Shown here: positions 16,572-25,552 of the stretch, one piece after another
How the letters are laid out: the number at the start of each line of letters is the position of its first letter
Position numbering within the stretch: the stretch's first letter is position 1
Origin: Thermoguttaceae bacterium
GTDB taxonomy: Bacteria > Planctomycetota > Planctomycetia > Pirellulales > Thermoguttaceae
Assembly (NCBI GenBank): GCA_017937485.1
Contig: JAGBDN010000086.1
Coordinates: 1 to 64,000 of the forward strand
Length of the DNA stretch: 64,000 bases
Direction: 5' to 3'
Notes under the pieces: generated by a model
What the model was told of the DNA's origin: nothing
What the model saw: only the letters and a program-made list of their open reading frames with translations
Database searches by the model: none
Position numbers and translations under genes: made by a program

Positions 16572-19500
16572 AACCTTGGACGCGGCGGCGGCGACCGTCA
16601 ACTTAGCGACGCTCGATTTCGACGGCAACTTGAACGCAATCGCGGCGGTTTTGGCGCAATTGGACGCGCAAGCGGAAGAACGCGGCCCGGTCGACCTGCG
16701 AATCGTCGTCTTTCCGGAACTCTGCTCGAGCGGTCCCGGCGCCGAGGACGCGTTTTTGCGACCCGCCGTTTTGAAGCGCGCGCTGGCGACGACGCTGGCG
16801 GCGGCGAAGTCGGTCGGGCCGGACGTCGTCGCGACCGTCGGCTTGCCGTTGGCGTTCGACGGCGCCGTTTATAAAGCGACCGCCGTCTTGCGCGACGGGG
16901 CGGTTCGCGGGTTCGTTTGCGCGTCGACGTTGGCGAAACCGAGCGAAGCGCGTCAGTTCGCGACTTGGCCGTCGGGGAAGGTTGCGGAACTAAATATTGG
17001 AGGAAACGCGGTTCCGGTCGGTGATTTAGCGTTTGTCGAGGCGGGAACGTCGTTTGCCGTTCGAACGCTCGCGGAGTTGGCGACCGAAGCCGGGGAGCGG
17101 CTCGACCCGTTCGTCGCGCCGGAAACGCTCGACGAAAAGACGTTGTACGCGGCGTTTGACGAGCGCGAAGTTGGCGAAGACGAAGAAGACGCGGCGTTTT
17201 GGGAAAGTTTGGCGGTTGAGGAAACCGGCGAAGACGCGTCGACGGCGCCGGAAACGGAAAACGGCGGGATTAGCGAAGTCGGCGAAACGGGGGAAGCGCC
17301 GGAAAACGGCGAGGACGTCGACGAAACGACCGCCGACGAAGCGGCTCGAACGTTCGCGCGTCCGGCGTCGGCGACGCGTCTTGTCGTCGAGGGCGTTTTA
17401 ACCGACGCGACGCTCGGTTCGGGGCGCGTCGATTGCGTTCTTTGTCCGAGCGCGACGCCCTTTGCGATCGGACGACGCGAACGGGTCGAGCGGATTTTGG
17501 CGAAAATTTCGCGTCGCGACCGCAATTTGCTCGTTTACTCGACGCCGGTCGGGGTCGAGTCCGGCGCGGCGATTTTCGACGGCGGCTCCGCGCTCGCGCT
17601 CGACGGCGACGTCCGAACGGCGGCTCGTTTTCCGTTCGTCGCGGCGACTTTCGCGGTCAATCGCGTTGAAATCGCCCAAACGTTTGAACTTGCCGAAATT
17701 GCGGAGGCAACGCAAAAAAAAGAAAACGTCGAAGCGACCGAACCCGCGACGAACGTCGACGCGTTGGGGCTTCTCGAAATTGCGCGTCTTGCCGAACTTG
17801 ACGCCGAAATAGCCGCCGCGTTGGAAAACGTCGACTTGACGACGTTAAAATCCGAGGTTTGCGTCGATTGGAGCGGCGAAGAGTTTTGCGAACTTGAGGA
17901 AGGTTTGGAAGGCTGGGAACTCGACGCCGACGCGGCGTTTGAAGAGTTCGCCCGCGCGACCGCTTTGGGACTTTTCGATTATATGCGCAAAAGTCGGTCG
18001 CGGGGGTTCGCGCTTTCGTTGAGCGGCGGCGCCGACTCCGCGACGATCGCCGCGCTGATTCGAATCGGCGTTAAATTGGGGCGGCGGCAACTCGGAACGC
18101 GCCTCTTTTTGCGTTGGTTGACGCGTTATTTTTCGGCGAACGGTTCGCTCGACGCGTTTCCGGCGCTCGCGGCGCTCGACGCGGAGTTGGGCGACGCCGC
18201 CGACGCGTTCGAAAACGGAGACGCGAGTCGACTCGCCGTCTTTTTTGCGCATTCGGACGCCGACTTCGAACCGGCGTTGCATTCGGCGCTCGAATCCGCG
18301 CTTCACTCGGCGGTCGACGAAGCGCTTTCGACCCCGGCGCAACCGACGCGCGAAATTTATTTTGGCGATTGTATCGATTGCGACGGGGCGGACGACGCTC
18401 TTTTGAACGACGAGCCGACCGTCGTCGAAGAAACGACCGACTTTGACGAGTCGGAAACGCTCGGCGACGCGCAATCGAGTTCGCTCGAAGAGAACGCGGA
18501 AGAGCCGACCGTCGTCGAAGAAGGCTCCGTCGAGGAACTCTTGTTTGGAGAAGACGGGCAGAATAAGGAGAACGGCGAAATCTTGCCGGACGCGGAAGAG
18601 GGCGGTTCCGCGTTCGAACTCGGCGTCGAGAAAGGATTATCGTCGCTGGAAATCGGCGACGACGAAATTAACGTCGAAGAACTGAACGCGCTTTTTGAAA
18701 CGCTGTTGACGAGCGACAAACCGGCGGCGTTGGCGACCTCCTGCGAACTTTGCGCGGCGCTCGAAGACGCGCTCGAACGCCGAATCGTCGAACCGCTTTT
18801 GACGACCGTTTATCAAGCGACGCGCAACAGCGGCGACGTTACCCGAACCGCGGCGCGCGAAGTCGCCGAATTTTGCGGGGCGACGCATCTCGAGTTCGAC
18901 GTCGACGGAATCGTCGAGGCGTATAAAACGCTCGTCGCCGACGCGACCGGGACGCCGTTCGATTGGGCGACCGACGACTTGGCGTTGCAAAATATTCAAG
19001 CGCGGAGCCGCGGGCCGAGCGTTTGGCTTCTCGCGAACCGCTCCGGACGGCTTCTGCTGTCGACCGGGAACCGCTCCGAAGTCGCCTGCGGATACGCGAC
19101 GATGGACGGCGACACCTGCGGCGGTTTGTCTCCGATTGCCGGAATCGACAAGGCGTTTGTGCGAAAATGGCTAATTTGGGCGGAAAAAACAGGCGTTTTA
19201 CTCGATTTTGACGAGCAAGGGAACGAAATTCGCTTCAAGGCGCCCGCGCTGAGTTTCATCAACGATCAACAGCCGACCGCCGAACTGCGTCCCGTCGAAG
19301 CGAAGCAAACGGACGAAGCCGACTTGATGCCGTATACCGTTTTGAATCTGTTTGAGCGCGCGCTGATTCGCGACCGGCTCGACCTCGACGCGGCGATTTC
19401 TCGCGTTCGAACGGAGGCGGCGGAGGCGGGTATCGTCGTCGACGACGAGACGCTGACCGGCTGGGGCGTCCGTTTTGCCCGACTTTGGGCGCGAACGCAA

Positions 19501-19629
19501 TGGAAACGCCAACGGTACGCGCCGGGGTTCCCGATCGACGATTACGATCTTTCGCCGAACTCTTGGACGCGTTATCCGATCCTTTCCGAAGGGTTCGAAC
19601 GCGAAATCGCCGACTTGCAAGAGCGTTGA
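16549..19629 (+). CDS. nadE: NAD synthetase (NadE), oversized, with degenerate glutaminase half
   Basis: A 1026-residue protein built like glutamine-dependent NAD synthetases (usually about 550-700). The nitrilase-type half shows the start VNLATLDFDGNL and the catalytic Glu in VVFPELCSSG. The C-E-[DE]-L-W cysteine motif cannot be found, and the lysine position (FVCASTLAKPSEARQF) is not conserved. The synthetase half is well kept: P-loop LSGGADSATIAALI (about 489), TTVYQATRNSGDVTRTAA, DLALQNIQARSRG, LLSTGNRSEVACGYATMDGD, and the tail SFINDQQPTAELRP. Acidic low-complexity insertions lie near 225-275 and about 590-720, the latter between the P-loop and the next motif. It should make NAD+ from deamido-NAD+, perhaps using free ammonia. 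No Shine-Dalgarno is evident; a 9-base-period repeat covers the start. Confidence 0.9.
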   Translation: MQTIKSVKTLDAAAATVNLATLDFDGNLNAIAAVLAQLDAQAEERGPVDLRIVVFPELCSSGPGAEDAFLRPAVLKRALATTLAAAKSVGPDVVATVGLPLAFDGAVYKATAVLRDGAVRGFVCASTLAKPSEARQFATWPSGKVAELNIGGNAVPVGDLAFVEAGTSFAVRTLAELATEAGERLDPFVAPETLDEKTLYAAFDEREVGEDEEDAAFWESLAVEETGEDASTAPETENGGISEVGETGEAPENGEDVDETTADEAARTFARPASATRLVVEGVLTDATLGSGRVDCVLCPSATPFAIGRRERVERILAKISRRDRNLLVYSTPVGVESGAAIFDGGSALALDGDVRTAARFPFVAATFAVNRVEIAQTFELAEIAEATQKKENVEATEPATNVDALGLLEIARLAELDAEIAAALENVDLTTLKSEVCVDWSGEEFCELEEGLEGWELDADAAFEEFARATALGLFDYMRKSRSRGFALSLSGGADSATIAALIRIGVKLGRRQLGTRLFLRWLTRYFSANGSLDAFPALAALDAELGDAADAFENGDASRLAVFFAHSDADFEPALHSALESALHSAVDEALSTPAQPTREIYFGDCIDCDGADDALLNDEPTVVEETTDFDESETLGDAQSSSLEENAEEPTVVEEGSVEELLFGEDGQNKENGEILPDAEEGGSAFELGVEKGLSSLEIGDDEINVEELNALFETLLTSDKPAALATSCELCAALEDALERRIVEPLLTTVYQATRNSGDVTRTAAREVAEFCGATHLEFDVDGIVEAYKTLVADATGTPFDWATDDLALQNIQARSRGPSVWLLANRSGRLLLSTGNRSEVACGYATMDGDTCGGLSPIAGIDKAFVRKWLIWAEKTGVLLDFDEQGNEIRFKAPALSFINDQQPTAELRPVEAKQTDEADLMPYTVLNLFERALIRDRLDLDAAISRVRTEAAEAGIVVDDETLTGWGVRFARLWARTQWKRQRYAPGFPIDDYDLSPNSWTRYPILSEGFEREIADLQER

Positions 19630-19654
19630 CGCAGGCGTTAAAACCGGTAAGGTT

Positions 19655-19705
19655 GCCGCGCTTTGCCTGAAACGATGTTGGTTTAGGGAAGCGCGGCGAT
19701 TTTTA
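19655..19705 (+). terminator. Terminator after nadE
   Basis: GCCGCGCTT (19655-19663) pairs perfectly with AAGCGCGGC (19689-19697), followed by GATTTTTAA. It lies 26 bases past the nadE stop. Confidence 0.6.
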
Positions 19706-19749
19706 ACGAACGGCGTTAAAGAAATTTGGCGTTTGGGGCGTCGGCGGCG

Positions 19750-21654
19750 TTAAAAATGAACGTCGTCGCCGAACGTCGATTTTCGTCGCAGCATATGGTG
19801 GTAATGTTGCGCGAAGCGGTGCGATTCGTCGCGAACCGACTGCAACAGGCGCAACGCGAACGACCGGCGGCTAAGTTTGAGCGGCTCGTCTTGGTCGGGA
19901 ACGTAAATTTCCTCGTCCCGTTTCGCCAACGAAATGACCAAGCCGGGGCGGCAGGCGGCGCGCTCCAAAGCGGCGAGCGCGGCGTGAAGTTGGCCCTTGC
20001 CGCCGTCGATTAAGAGGACGTCCGGGGGCGGATTGTTCGGGTCGACGACGGCGAAACGGCGCGAAACCGCTTCCGCGATGGAGGCGAAGTCGTCGATTCC
20101 GTCGACCGTTCGAATTTTGTAACGGCGATAACCGTTTTTGAACGGGCGACCGTCGACGAAATGAACGAGCGACGCGACCGTGTCCCGGCCGCCGAGGTGC
20201 GCGATGTCGACGCCTTCGATCACTCTGGGCGGTTTGGGTAATTTAAAGACTTTTTGCAGCCCCAAAACGCCGCGTCGCGGGTCGATTTGGAAGACTTCCG
20301 GTTGAACGTTTTCGTCGATGGAACCGCGTTCTTTCAGCGATTCGAGCGCCCGCAACTGGTCGCGCCGCTCCGCCGCCAGCTCGTAACGTCGCTCTTTCGA
20401 CGCGTCGAGCATATCGTTTTTAATGTCTTGAAGCAATTTCTGCCGGTCGCCGCCGAGAAAATCTTGCAAACGTCGAATATTGCGGCGATAATCTTCTTTT
20501 GAAACGCGGTCGGCGCAAGGGGCGGAGCATTGCCCGATCGACGCGAGTACGCAAGGGCGCGTCCAACGCCGTTCGCGGTCTTCCGAGCTGATCGCAAGGG
20601 AGCAGGTGCGGAATTTGAAGATTTTTTGCAAAACGACGATCGCCGAACGGAGGTGCGCCGAACTCAAAAACGGCCCGTAAAGCCGAACGTTCGAGCTTTT
20701 CGGCGTTCGCGTCGCCTCGACTCGGGGAAATTCGTCGCGGACGGTGATTTGCAGATACGGAAACGATTTATCGTCTTTTAAACTGCGGTTGTACTTCGGC
20801 TGAACGTCCTTAATGAGACGCGCTTCGGTCAAAAGGGCGTCGATTTCGCTCTCGCAGACGAGAAAATCGATATCGCGAATCTCCCGAACGAGCGGCCCGA
20901 CGCGTTGGTCGTCGATAGCGTCGCGGCGGAAGTAGCTGGCGACGCGGTTGCGGAGACGCTTCGCCTTGCCGATGTAAATAACGCGGTCGCGAGCGTCCTT
21001 CATCATATAGACGCCCGGTTCGGTCGGAAATTCGCGCGCTTTTTCGGCGGCCTTGCGGTATCCGCGGATAATCGTTTCGTAATCGCTTTCCGAGAGCGGG
21101 CCGAAATTTGACGGCGTTTTTTCGCTTTCCGAAACGTCGACAAGGTTTTCGTCGTCGAAAATCGAGGCGGTAAAGTCGCGATCGGCGTCGGCGTCGAGCG
21201 GAAAATCGACGTCGAACGGTTGCGCGGTTTGCGGACGGTAAAAAACGCGTTCGCCGTCGGGGCGTTCGTAATAGAGCGGACGCGACGGGGCGGGCGAGGG
21301 CGCTTCGGCGGCGCTTTGTTCGGCGAGCGGTTGAGGCGCGGACGCCGGGGCGGTTTGCGGTGATTGGGAAGTTGGCGAGTTTTGCGGCGCGTTTGACGAG
21401 GCGGCGTTTCGAACGTATTTTTCGGGAACCTGCGAGAAATCGAACGGCGCGGCGGCGTCTTCGCTCGGTCGCGGCGCCGATTTTAGCGATTTCGTCGACT
21501 TTGCGCGTTTCGAGCCGACAAGCTCCGGCGACGCGTCGAGGAGTTCGGGCGCCTTTGGGAGTTTTTCAAAAACGCTTTCGTCGGGCGCGGCGTTGGAAGC
21601 CGAAACGGCGTCGGCGTTCGGACGGTCGGCGGGCGAGGGAGAAACGGGCGACAT
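19750..21654 (-). CDS. uvrC: Excinuclease ABC subunit C (UvrC), lacking the C-terminal HhH domain
   Basis: A 634-residue nucleotide-excision-repair nuclease. A Pro/Ala/Ser-rich, probably disordered extension of about 190 residues precedes the GIY-YIG domain: GVYMMKDARDRVIYIGKAKR, with Glu in LLTEARLIKDVQPKYN. Then come the Cys-containing linker (RPCVLASIGQCSAPC), a UvrB-contacting helix pair (DMLDASKERRYELAAERRDQL) and the RNase H-like 5' nuclease (GVDIAHLGGRDTVASLVHF, LLIDGGKGQLHAAL, RDESHRFAQHYH). It ends about ten residues later, so the usual tandem helix-hairpin-helix domain that binds DNA is absent. I see no out-of-frame HhH remnant downstream. No ribosome binding site supports the start, so the extension length is uncertain. 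Confidence 0.92.
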   Translation of the reverse strand: MSPVSPSPADRPNADAVSASNAAPDESVFEKLPKAPELLDASPELVGSKRAKSTKSLKSAPRPSEDAAAPFDFSQVPEKYVRNAASSNAPQNSPTSQSPQTAPASAPQPLAEQSAAEAPSPAPSRPLYYERPDGERVFYRPQTAQPFDVDFPLDADADRDFTASIFDDENLVDVSESEKTPSNFGPLSESDYETIIRGYRKAAEKAREFPTEPGVYMMKDARDRVIYIGKAKRLRNRVASYFRRDAIDDQRVGPLVREIRDIDFLVCESEIDALLTEARLIKDVQPKYNRSLKDDKSFPYLQITVRDEFPRVEATRTPKSSNVRLYGPFLSSAHLRSAIVVLQKIFKFRTCSLAISSEDRERRWTRPCVLASIGQCSAPCADRVSKEDYRRNIRRLQDFLGGDRQKLLQDIKNDMLDASKERRYELAAERRDQLRALESLKERGSIDENVQPEVFQIDPRRGVLGLQKVFKLPKPPRVIEGVDIAHLGGRDTVASLVHFVDGRPFKNGYRRYKIRTVDGIDDFASIAEAVSRRFAVVDPNNPPPDVLLIDGGKGQLHAALAALERAACRPGLVISLAKRDEEIYVPDQDEPLKLSRRSFALRLLQSVRDESHRFAQHYHHMLRRKSTFGDDVHF

Positions 21655-21986
21655 AAGGGACTTTCGCGAAAAAACGGAGGTAAAGTTGACGCGTCTTCTT
21701 TATTTTAACGTCTTTTCCGCAAACGCCAACGCTCGCCGCCGTTTTTTCGTTAAATTTTTCCGGTTTTAACGCAAAACGGCAAAAAAAGCCGAACTGGGCG
21801 TCAAACGAGGAACGCGTTGGAAAGACGTCGGCGAACGTTTGAAGGAAAACCGAGCGAAACCGAGGAAAACAAACGTTCGATTTTCGCTCGAACCGCGTTC
21901 GAAAAGAGGCGATAGCGACGTAAAAAAACGTCGGCTTGGAGACAAACCGACGTTTTGACGTTAAACTTTGACGGTCGCGGCGAGTA
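21655..21986. other. Intergenic region with uvrC promoter
   Basis: A 332-base gap between ilvB and uvrC, both on the minus strand. It holds the uvrC promoter and A/T-rich sequence. No gene is supported. Confidence 0.5.
21702..21729 (-). promoter_or_regulatory. Promoter of uvrC
   Basis: On the minus strand TTGGCG (21724-21729) and TAAAAT (21702-21707) are separated by 16 bases. The start codon follows about 48 bases after the -10. Confidence 0.55.
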
Positions 21987-23798
21987 TTACTCGCAAATAA
22001 TCGTTTCGACCGAGCCTCCCGGCGGAATCATCGGCAAGACGTGTTCGCAATACGGAACGCGCAGGTCGAGGAGGAACGGGCCGTCGCTTTCGAGCATTCG
22101 CCGCAACGCTTCCGGATAATCGGCGCGTTTTTCAACCGAAACGGCTTCCCAACCGTATCCGCGAGCGATCGCCGCGAAGTCCGGGTAACGGCTCGGGAGG
22201 TGATACCCGTCGCCGCCGCCGAAGTTTTCCGGGTCGGAAACCTTGCCGAGGTAAGTGTTGGCGCGGTTCTTCTTGAAGAAACGGTCTTCCCATTGCATCA
22301 CCATTCCGAGGTGCTGGTTATTGACCAACAACACTTTCACCGGAATGTTTTCCGCGACGCAGGTCGCCATTTCTTGGATGTTCATTTGGAGACTGCCGTC
22401 CCCTTCGACCGCGACGACGAGCGATTCCGGGCGCGCGACTTTCGCCCCGATCGCCGCCGGAAGCCCGAACCCCATCGTCCCGAGTCCGCAACTCGAAATC
22501 CAAGTGCGCGGTTTGTTGAAACGATAAAAGAGCGTCGTCCACATTTGGTGTTGCCCGACGCCGGTCGTAACGATCGTATCGAGGTCTTGCGTCGCTTTCG
22601 AGAATTCCGAAATCGCGTATTGCGGCGTAATGAGGTCTTCCGCTTTCTCGATTTCGTCGAAAGAATATTGAACCGGTTTCGAAGCGCGCCAAGCGGCGAT
22701 GCGTTCGCGCCATTCGGTCAAATCGACCGGCTTATACGAGCGCGCCAGTTCCGAATCGAGCGCCGCCAACGAGTCCTTCAAATGCCCGAGAACCGTTCGT
22801 TTCGCCTTTTTGACTTTGTTGAATTCGGACGGGTCGACGTCAAAATGGATAATTTGGGCGCGCGGGGCAAAGGAATCGCGGGCGCCGACGACGCGGTCGC
22901 TAAAACGAACGCCGAACGCCAAGAGCAAATCGCATTCGCGGGCGGCCATATTCGTCGCGTAAGTCCCGTGCATACCGACCATTCCGACGGCGTTTTTGTC
23001 GTCGCGGGGGAAACCGGCCAACCCGGTCATCGTCGTCGCGACCGGAATCCCGGTTTTCTCGACGACGTTGCGGAGCAGGGCGCAAGCGTCGGCCGAAACG
23101 ACCCCGCCGCCGGCCAATATTAAGGGGCGTTTCGCCGCGTTAATACGTTCGACGACGTCGCAAATCGCTTCGGAATCGATTTCCGGATTCTTTTCCGGAT
23201 AACCGGGCAAGTTGCGCGGTTCGGCGAAATTGGGATAACATTGCTCGACTTGCAGGTTTTTCGGAATATCGATCAAAACCGGGCCCGGGCGTCCCGATTT
23301 CGCGACGAAAATCGCCTCGTCGACGACGCGCGCCAAGTCTTCGACGCGTTGAACGAGGTAATGGTGCTTCGTAATGCAACGGCAAACCTCGGTCGTCGGC
23401 GTTTCTTGGAAGGAGTCGGAACCGACGTCGGTCAAGTTGACTTGCCCGGCGATAATGACGATTGGAACGCTGTCGAGCTTCGCGTCGGCGATGCTGGTGA
23501 TAATGTTGGTGAGACCCGGGCCGCTCGTCGTCATACAGACGCCGACTTCGCCGGTCGCCCGAGCGTACCCCTGCGCCGCGAACCCGCCGCCTTGCTCGTG
23601 CCGCGGAAGGACGACGCGAATTTGGTCGCGGTAACGGGTGAACGCTTGGTGAAGCGGAATACTGAAGCCGCCGGGGTAGGCGAAAACCGTTTTGACGCCG
23701 CAATTAATAAGGGCTTGGACGACGATGTTCGCGCCGTTTATCATCGTTTGAGCGCCGTTGGTCGTCGATTCGGTCGCTTTTTTTTCGTTGAGGGACAC
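21987..23798 (-). CDS. ilvB: Acetolactate synthase large subunit (IlvB)
   Basis: A 603-residue thiamine-diphosphate enzyme of branched-chain amino acid synthesis, making 2-acetolactate from two pyruvates. Domain order is canonical: FAYPGGFSIPLHQAF and the catalytic Glu in VVLPRHEQGGGFAAQGYARATG, SGPGLTNIITSIADAKLDSVPIV, the central FAD domain (LAFGVRFSDRVVG), then the ThDP motif GDGSLQMNIQEMATCVAENIPVKVLLVNN. The start is GTG with AAGGA eight bases before it. No ilvN regulatory subunit or ilvC follows in the window; downstream is an intergenic gap and uvrC's neighbour nadE on the other strand. Confidence 0.95.
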   Translation of the reverse strand: MSLNEKKATESTTNGAQTMINGANIVVQALINCGVKTVFAYPGGFSIPLHQAFTRYRDQIRVVLPRHEQGGGFAAQGYARATGEVGVCMTTSGPGLTNIITSIADAKLDSVPIVIIAGQVNLTDVGSDSFQETPTTEVCRCITKHHYLVQRVEDLARVVDEAIFVAKSGRPGPVLIDIPKNLQVEQCYPNFAEPRNLPGYPEKNPEIDSEAICDVVERINAAKRPLILAGGGVVSADACALLRNVVEKTGIPVATTMTGLAGFPRDDKNAVGMVGMHGTYATNMAARECDLLLAFGVRFSDRVVGARDSFAPRAQIIHFDVDPSEFNKVKKAKRTVLGHLKDSLAALDSELARSYKPVDLTEWRERIAAWRASKPVQYSFDEIEKAEDLITPQYAISEFSKATQDLDTIVTTGVGQHQMWTTLFYRFNKPRTWISSCGLGTMGFGLPAAIGAKVARPESLVVAVEGDGSLQMNIQEMATCVAENIPVKVLLVNNQHLGMVMQWEDRFFKKNRANTYLGKVSDPENFGGGDGYHLPSRYPDFAAIARGYGWEAVSVEKRADYPEALRRMLESDGPFLLDLRVPYCEHVLPMIPPGGSVETIICE

Positions 23799-23881
23799 GT
23801 TGCGATCCTTTCAATCCTCTTAATTTTGGGGTTGGTTAAAACGATTTTGCGCGTTGAAACCGCGCTCGACGTTATTTCTTA

Positions 23882-23909
23882 AGGATACTCGATTTTTCCG
23901 TTTGCGCAA
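23882..23909 (-). promoter_or_regulatory. Possible ilvB promoter
   Basis: On the minus strand TTGCGC (23904-23909) and TATCCT (23882-23887) are separated by 16 bases. The -10 is a weak match. Confidence 0.4.
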
Positions 23910-24044
23910 GGGGGACGAAAACGCCGTCGCGTTAATTTTACCCTTAAATAAGCGAACGCGGCGCGTTGGCGAGGACGGAGCGAAACGGGGCGCGCGCAAC
24001 CGGGCAAAAAAAACGAAAAAAAACGACGTTTTGCGAAAAAAGAC

Positions 24045-24073
24045 TTGGCAAGGCGGTAAGAACGCGGTATAAT
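24045..24073 (+). promoter_or_regulatory. Promoter of the FHA gene
   Basis: TTGGCA (24045-24050) and a consensus TATAAT (24068-24073) are separated by 17 bases. This is the best sigma70-type match in the window, about 105 bases before the FHA start. Confidence 0.75.
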
Positions 24074-24178
24074 TAAGAAAGAAGCGACGCTGGAAAACGC
24101 CGATTTCTTCGGAAGAACGCGGCGAAGCGTCGGCGACGTTAAATCGGGCAAGACGCTCTAAATTTGCGAGGTTGGGCG

Positions 24179-24679
24179 ATGTACGGGACGTTGGAACCCC
24201 TGAAAGGCGGCGACGAGATTCCGCTGCTTAAAGAAGAATTAATCGTCGGACGAAGCGAAAGTTGCGACATTGTGTTGCGTTTTTCGAACGTTTCGTCGAA
24301 ACATTGCCGGTTGGTGTTGGCGCACGGGTATTGGTACGCGGTCGATTTAGGCAGTTCGAACGGAACGACGATCGACGGCGTTCGAGTTCGCGATCGCCGC
24401 GTCGATCCGGGCGCTCGCATTTCGTTCGCGAAACACGATTACGCGCTGGAATACGATCCGATCGCCAACGGCGCGAACCCCGGCGAAGTTCCGTCCGATT
24501 ATTTGGAATCGAACGTTCTCGGGTCGTCGTTGCTCGAACGCGCCGGGATCGCGAAGGGGCCGTCGCGGCCCGCGCCGCGCAAACCGGAAGTTCGCAAAGC
24601 GACGCTGGAAGACCTCGAATTGGGGCGCGTCGGAACCGACTATTCGAAGTTGACGCTCGACGACATTGAATTCGATTAA
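24179..24679 (+). CDS. FHA domain protein
   Basis: A 166-residue cytoplasmic protein. The FHA domain fills about residues 1-95 with the conserved phosphothreonine-binding residues: IVGRSESCDIVL (Gly-Arg-Ser), VSSKHCRLV (Ser-x-x-His) and DLGSSNGTTIDG (Asn-Gly). It would bind phosphothreonine peptides, linking it functionally to Ser/Thr kinases such as the one at 56334-57209. The C-terminal 70 residues are unrecognised and end in TLEDLELGRVGTDYSKLTLD. The start at 24179 is chosen for GAGG nine bases upstream and because the fold begins at once. Confidence 0.92.
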   Translation: MYGTLEPLKGGDEIPLLKEELIVGRSESCDIVLRFSNVSSKHCRLVLAHGYWYAVDLGSSNGTTIDGVRVRDRRVDPGARISFAKHDYALEYDPIANGANPGEVPSDYLESNVLGSSLLERAGIAKGPSRPAPRKPEVRKATLEDLELGRVGTDYSKLTLDDIEFD

Positions 24680-24761
24680 TGTTTTGAGTTGGAAAAGCGA
24701 CGGCGGAAGCGGAGAAAGAAGCGGTTTTTCGCTTTGCCGTCGAGCCAACGACGAACCTTGA

Positions 24762-24804
24762 AACGCCGAGCGGGGGAAAAGTCGATTTCGCCGCGCTCGG
24801 CGTT
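24762..24804. terminator. Bidirectional terminator between the FHA and FliJ-like genes
   Basis: AACGCCGAGCG (24762-24772) pairs perfectly with CGCTCGGCGTT (24794-24804) between two converging genes, with a short T run on the plus side. Confidence 0.7.
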
Positions 24805-24822
24805 TTCGGTAAAAAGGCTGTT

Positions 24823-25308
24823 TTAAGCCGTTTCGTCGTTTTCCGTTTTGGCGTTTTCGCGCCGTCGGCGTTCGAAGATTTTTTGGCGCGCCGCCTCTTC
24901 GTCGAGTTCTTTTTGCGTTCGTTTTTTTTCTGCGTCGAGTCGGCGTTCTTCGTCTTTTTCCTTTAATTTTTGTAAGATTTTTGTTTCTTTAATCGCTTCG
25001 TTGAGTTCTTCGCGTTTGATTTCCGTTTCTTCGGCGAGAATATTGTAAATTTTTCGCGCTTCGTCTCGTCGTTCGAGGAGGCGTCGCCGCGTTTCTTGTC
25101 GAGCGCGAAGGGCGTTGGGGTCGAGCGCGGCCCCGGTTCGGAAAGCTCGGGAGTCGTTTCGTTCGGTTTCAAGCGCTTGTTCGAGCGTTTCGAGCGCGTC
25201 GAACGCTTCTTGCGAACGTCGTTGCGCGGCGAGAAAAGCGTCTTTTTTCGCGTTTTGTTCGTTTTCTCTAATTTTTAAAAGCGCGTCGAAGCGGAATTTG
25301 GGCGGCAT
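24823..25308 (-). CDS. FliJ-like coiled-coil protein
   Basis: A 161-residue, highly charged, almost fully helical protein opening with FRFDALLKIRENEQNAKKDAFLAAQRR, the pattern of FliJ, the flagellar export chaperone escort and ATPase stalk subunit. Two long helices (about 5-85 and 90-155) suit an antiparallel coiled coil. No other flagellar gene is in the window, so assignment rests on the N-terminal motif and the coiled-coil length (FliJ is about 145-160). Other coiled-coil proteins could look similar. Confidence 0.6.
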   Translation of the reverse strand: MPPKFRFDALLKIRENEQNAKKDAFLAAQRRSQEAFDALETLEQALETERNDSRAFRTGAALDPNALRARQETRRRLLERRDEARKIYNILAEETEIKREELNEAIKETKILQKLKEKDEERRLDAEKKRTQKELDEEAARQKIFERRRRENAKTENDETA

Positions 25309-25552
25309 TCGGATTTAAAGTAAAAAGGAAGCGCGATCTTGGAAAAGACGCGATAATTCGTCCAAAAATCGGAGAACGTCGCGTAAAAATTTAACGTTTG
25401 CGCCGATTTTGCCGATAATGTTGACAGGAATGGTAAAATTTAGACGGCGACGGCAGGGCGACGAGGGAAACGTCGACTCGCTTGTCGGAGCCGATTTTTC
25501 GCGTCGCAAGTTCGTTTTGACGGCGGCGCGCCCGACATAAGGAGCCGAGCGC

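Noticed and set aside
25430..25445. TTGACA close to TAAAAT before the barrel gene
   Set aside because: The two hexamers are only about 7 bases apart, which is not a usable promoter spacing.
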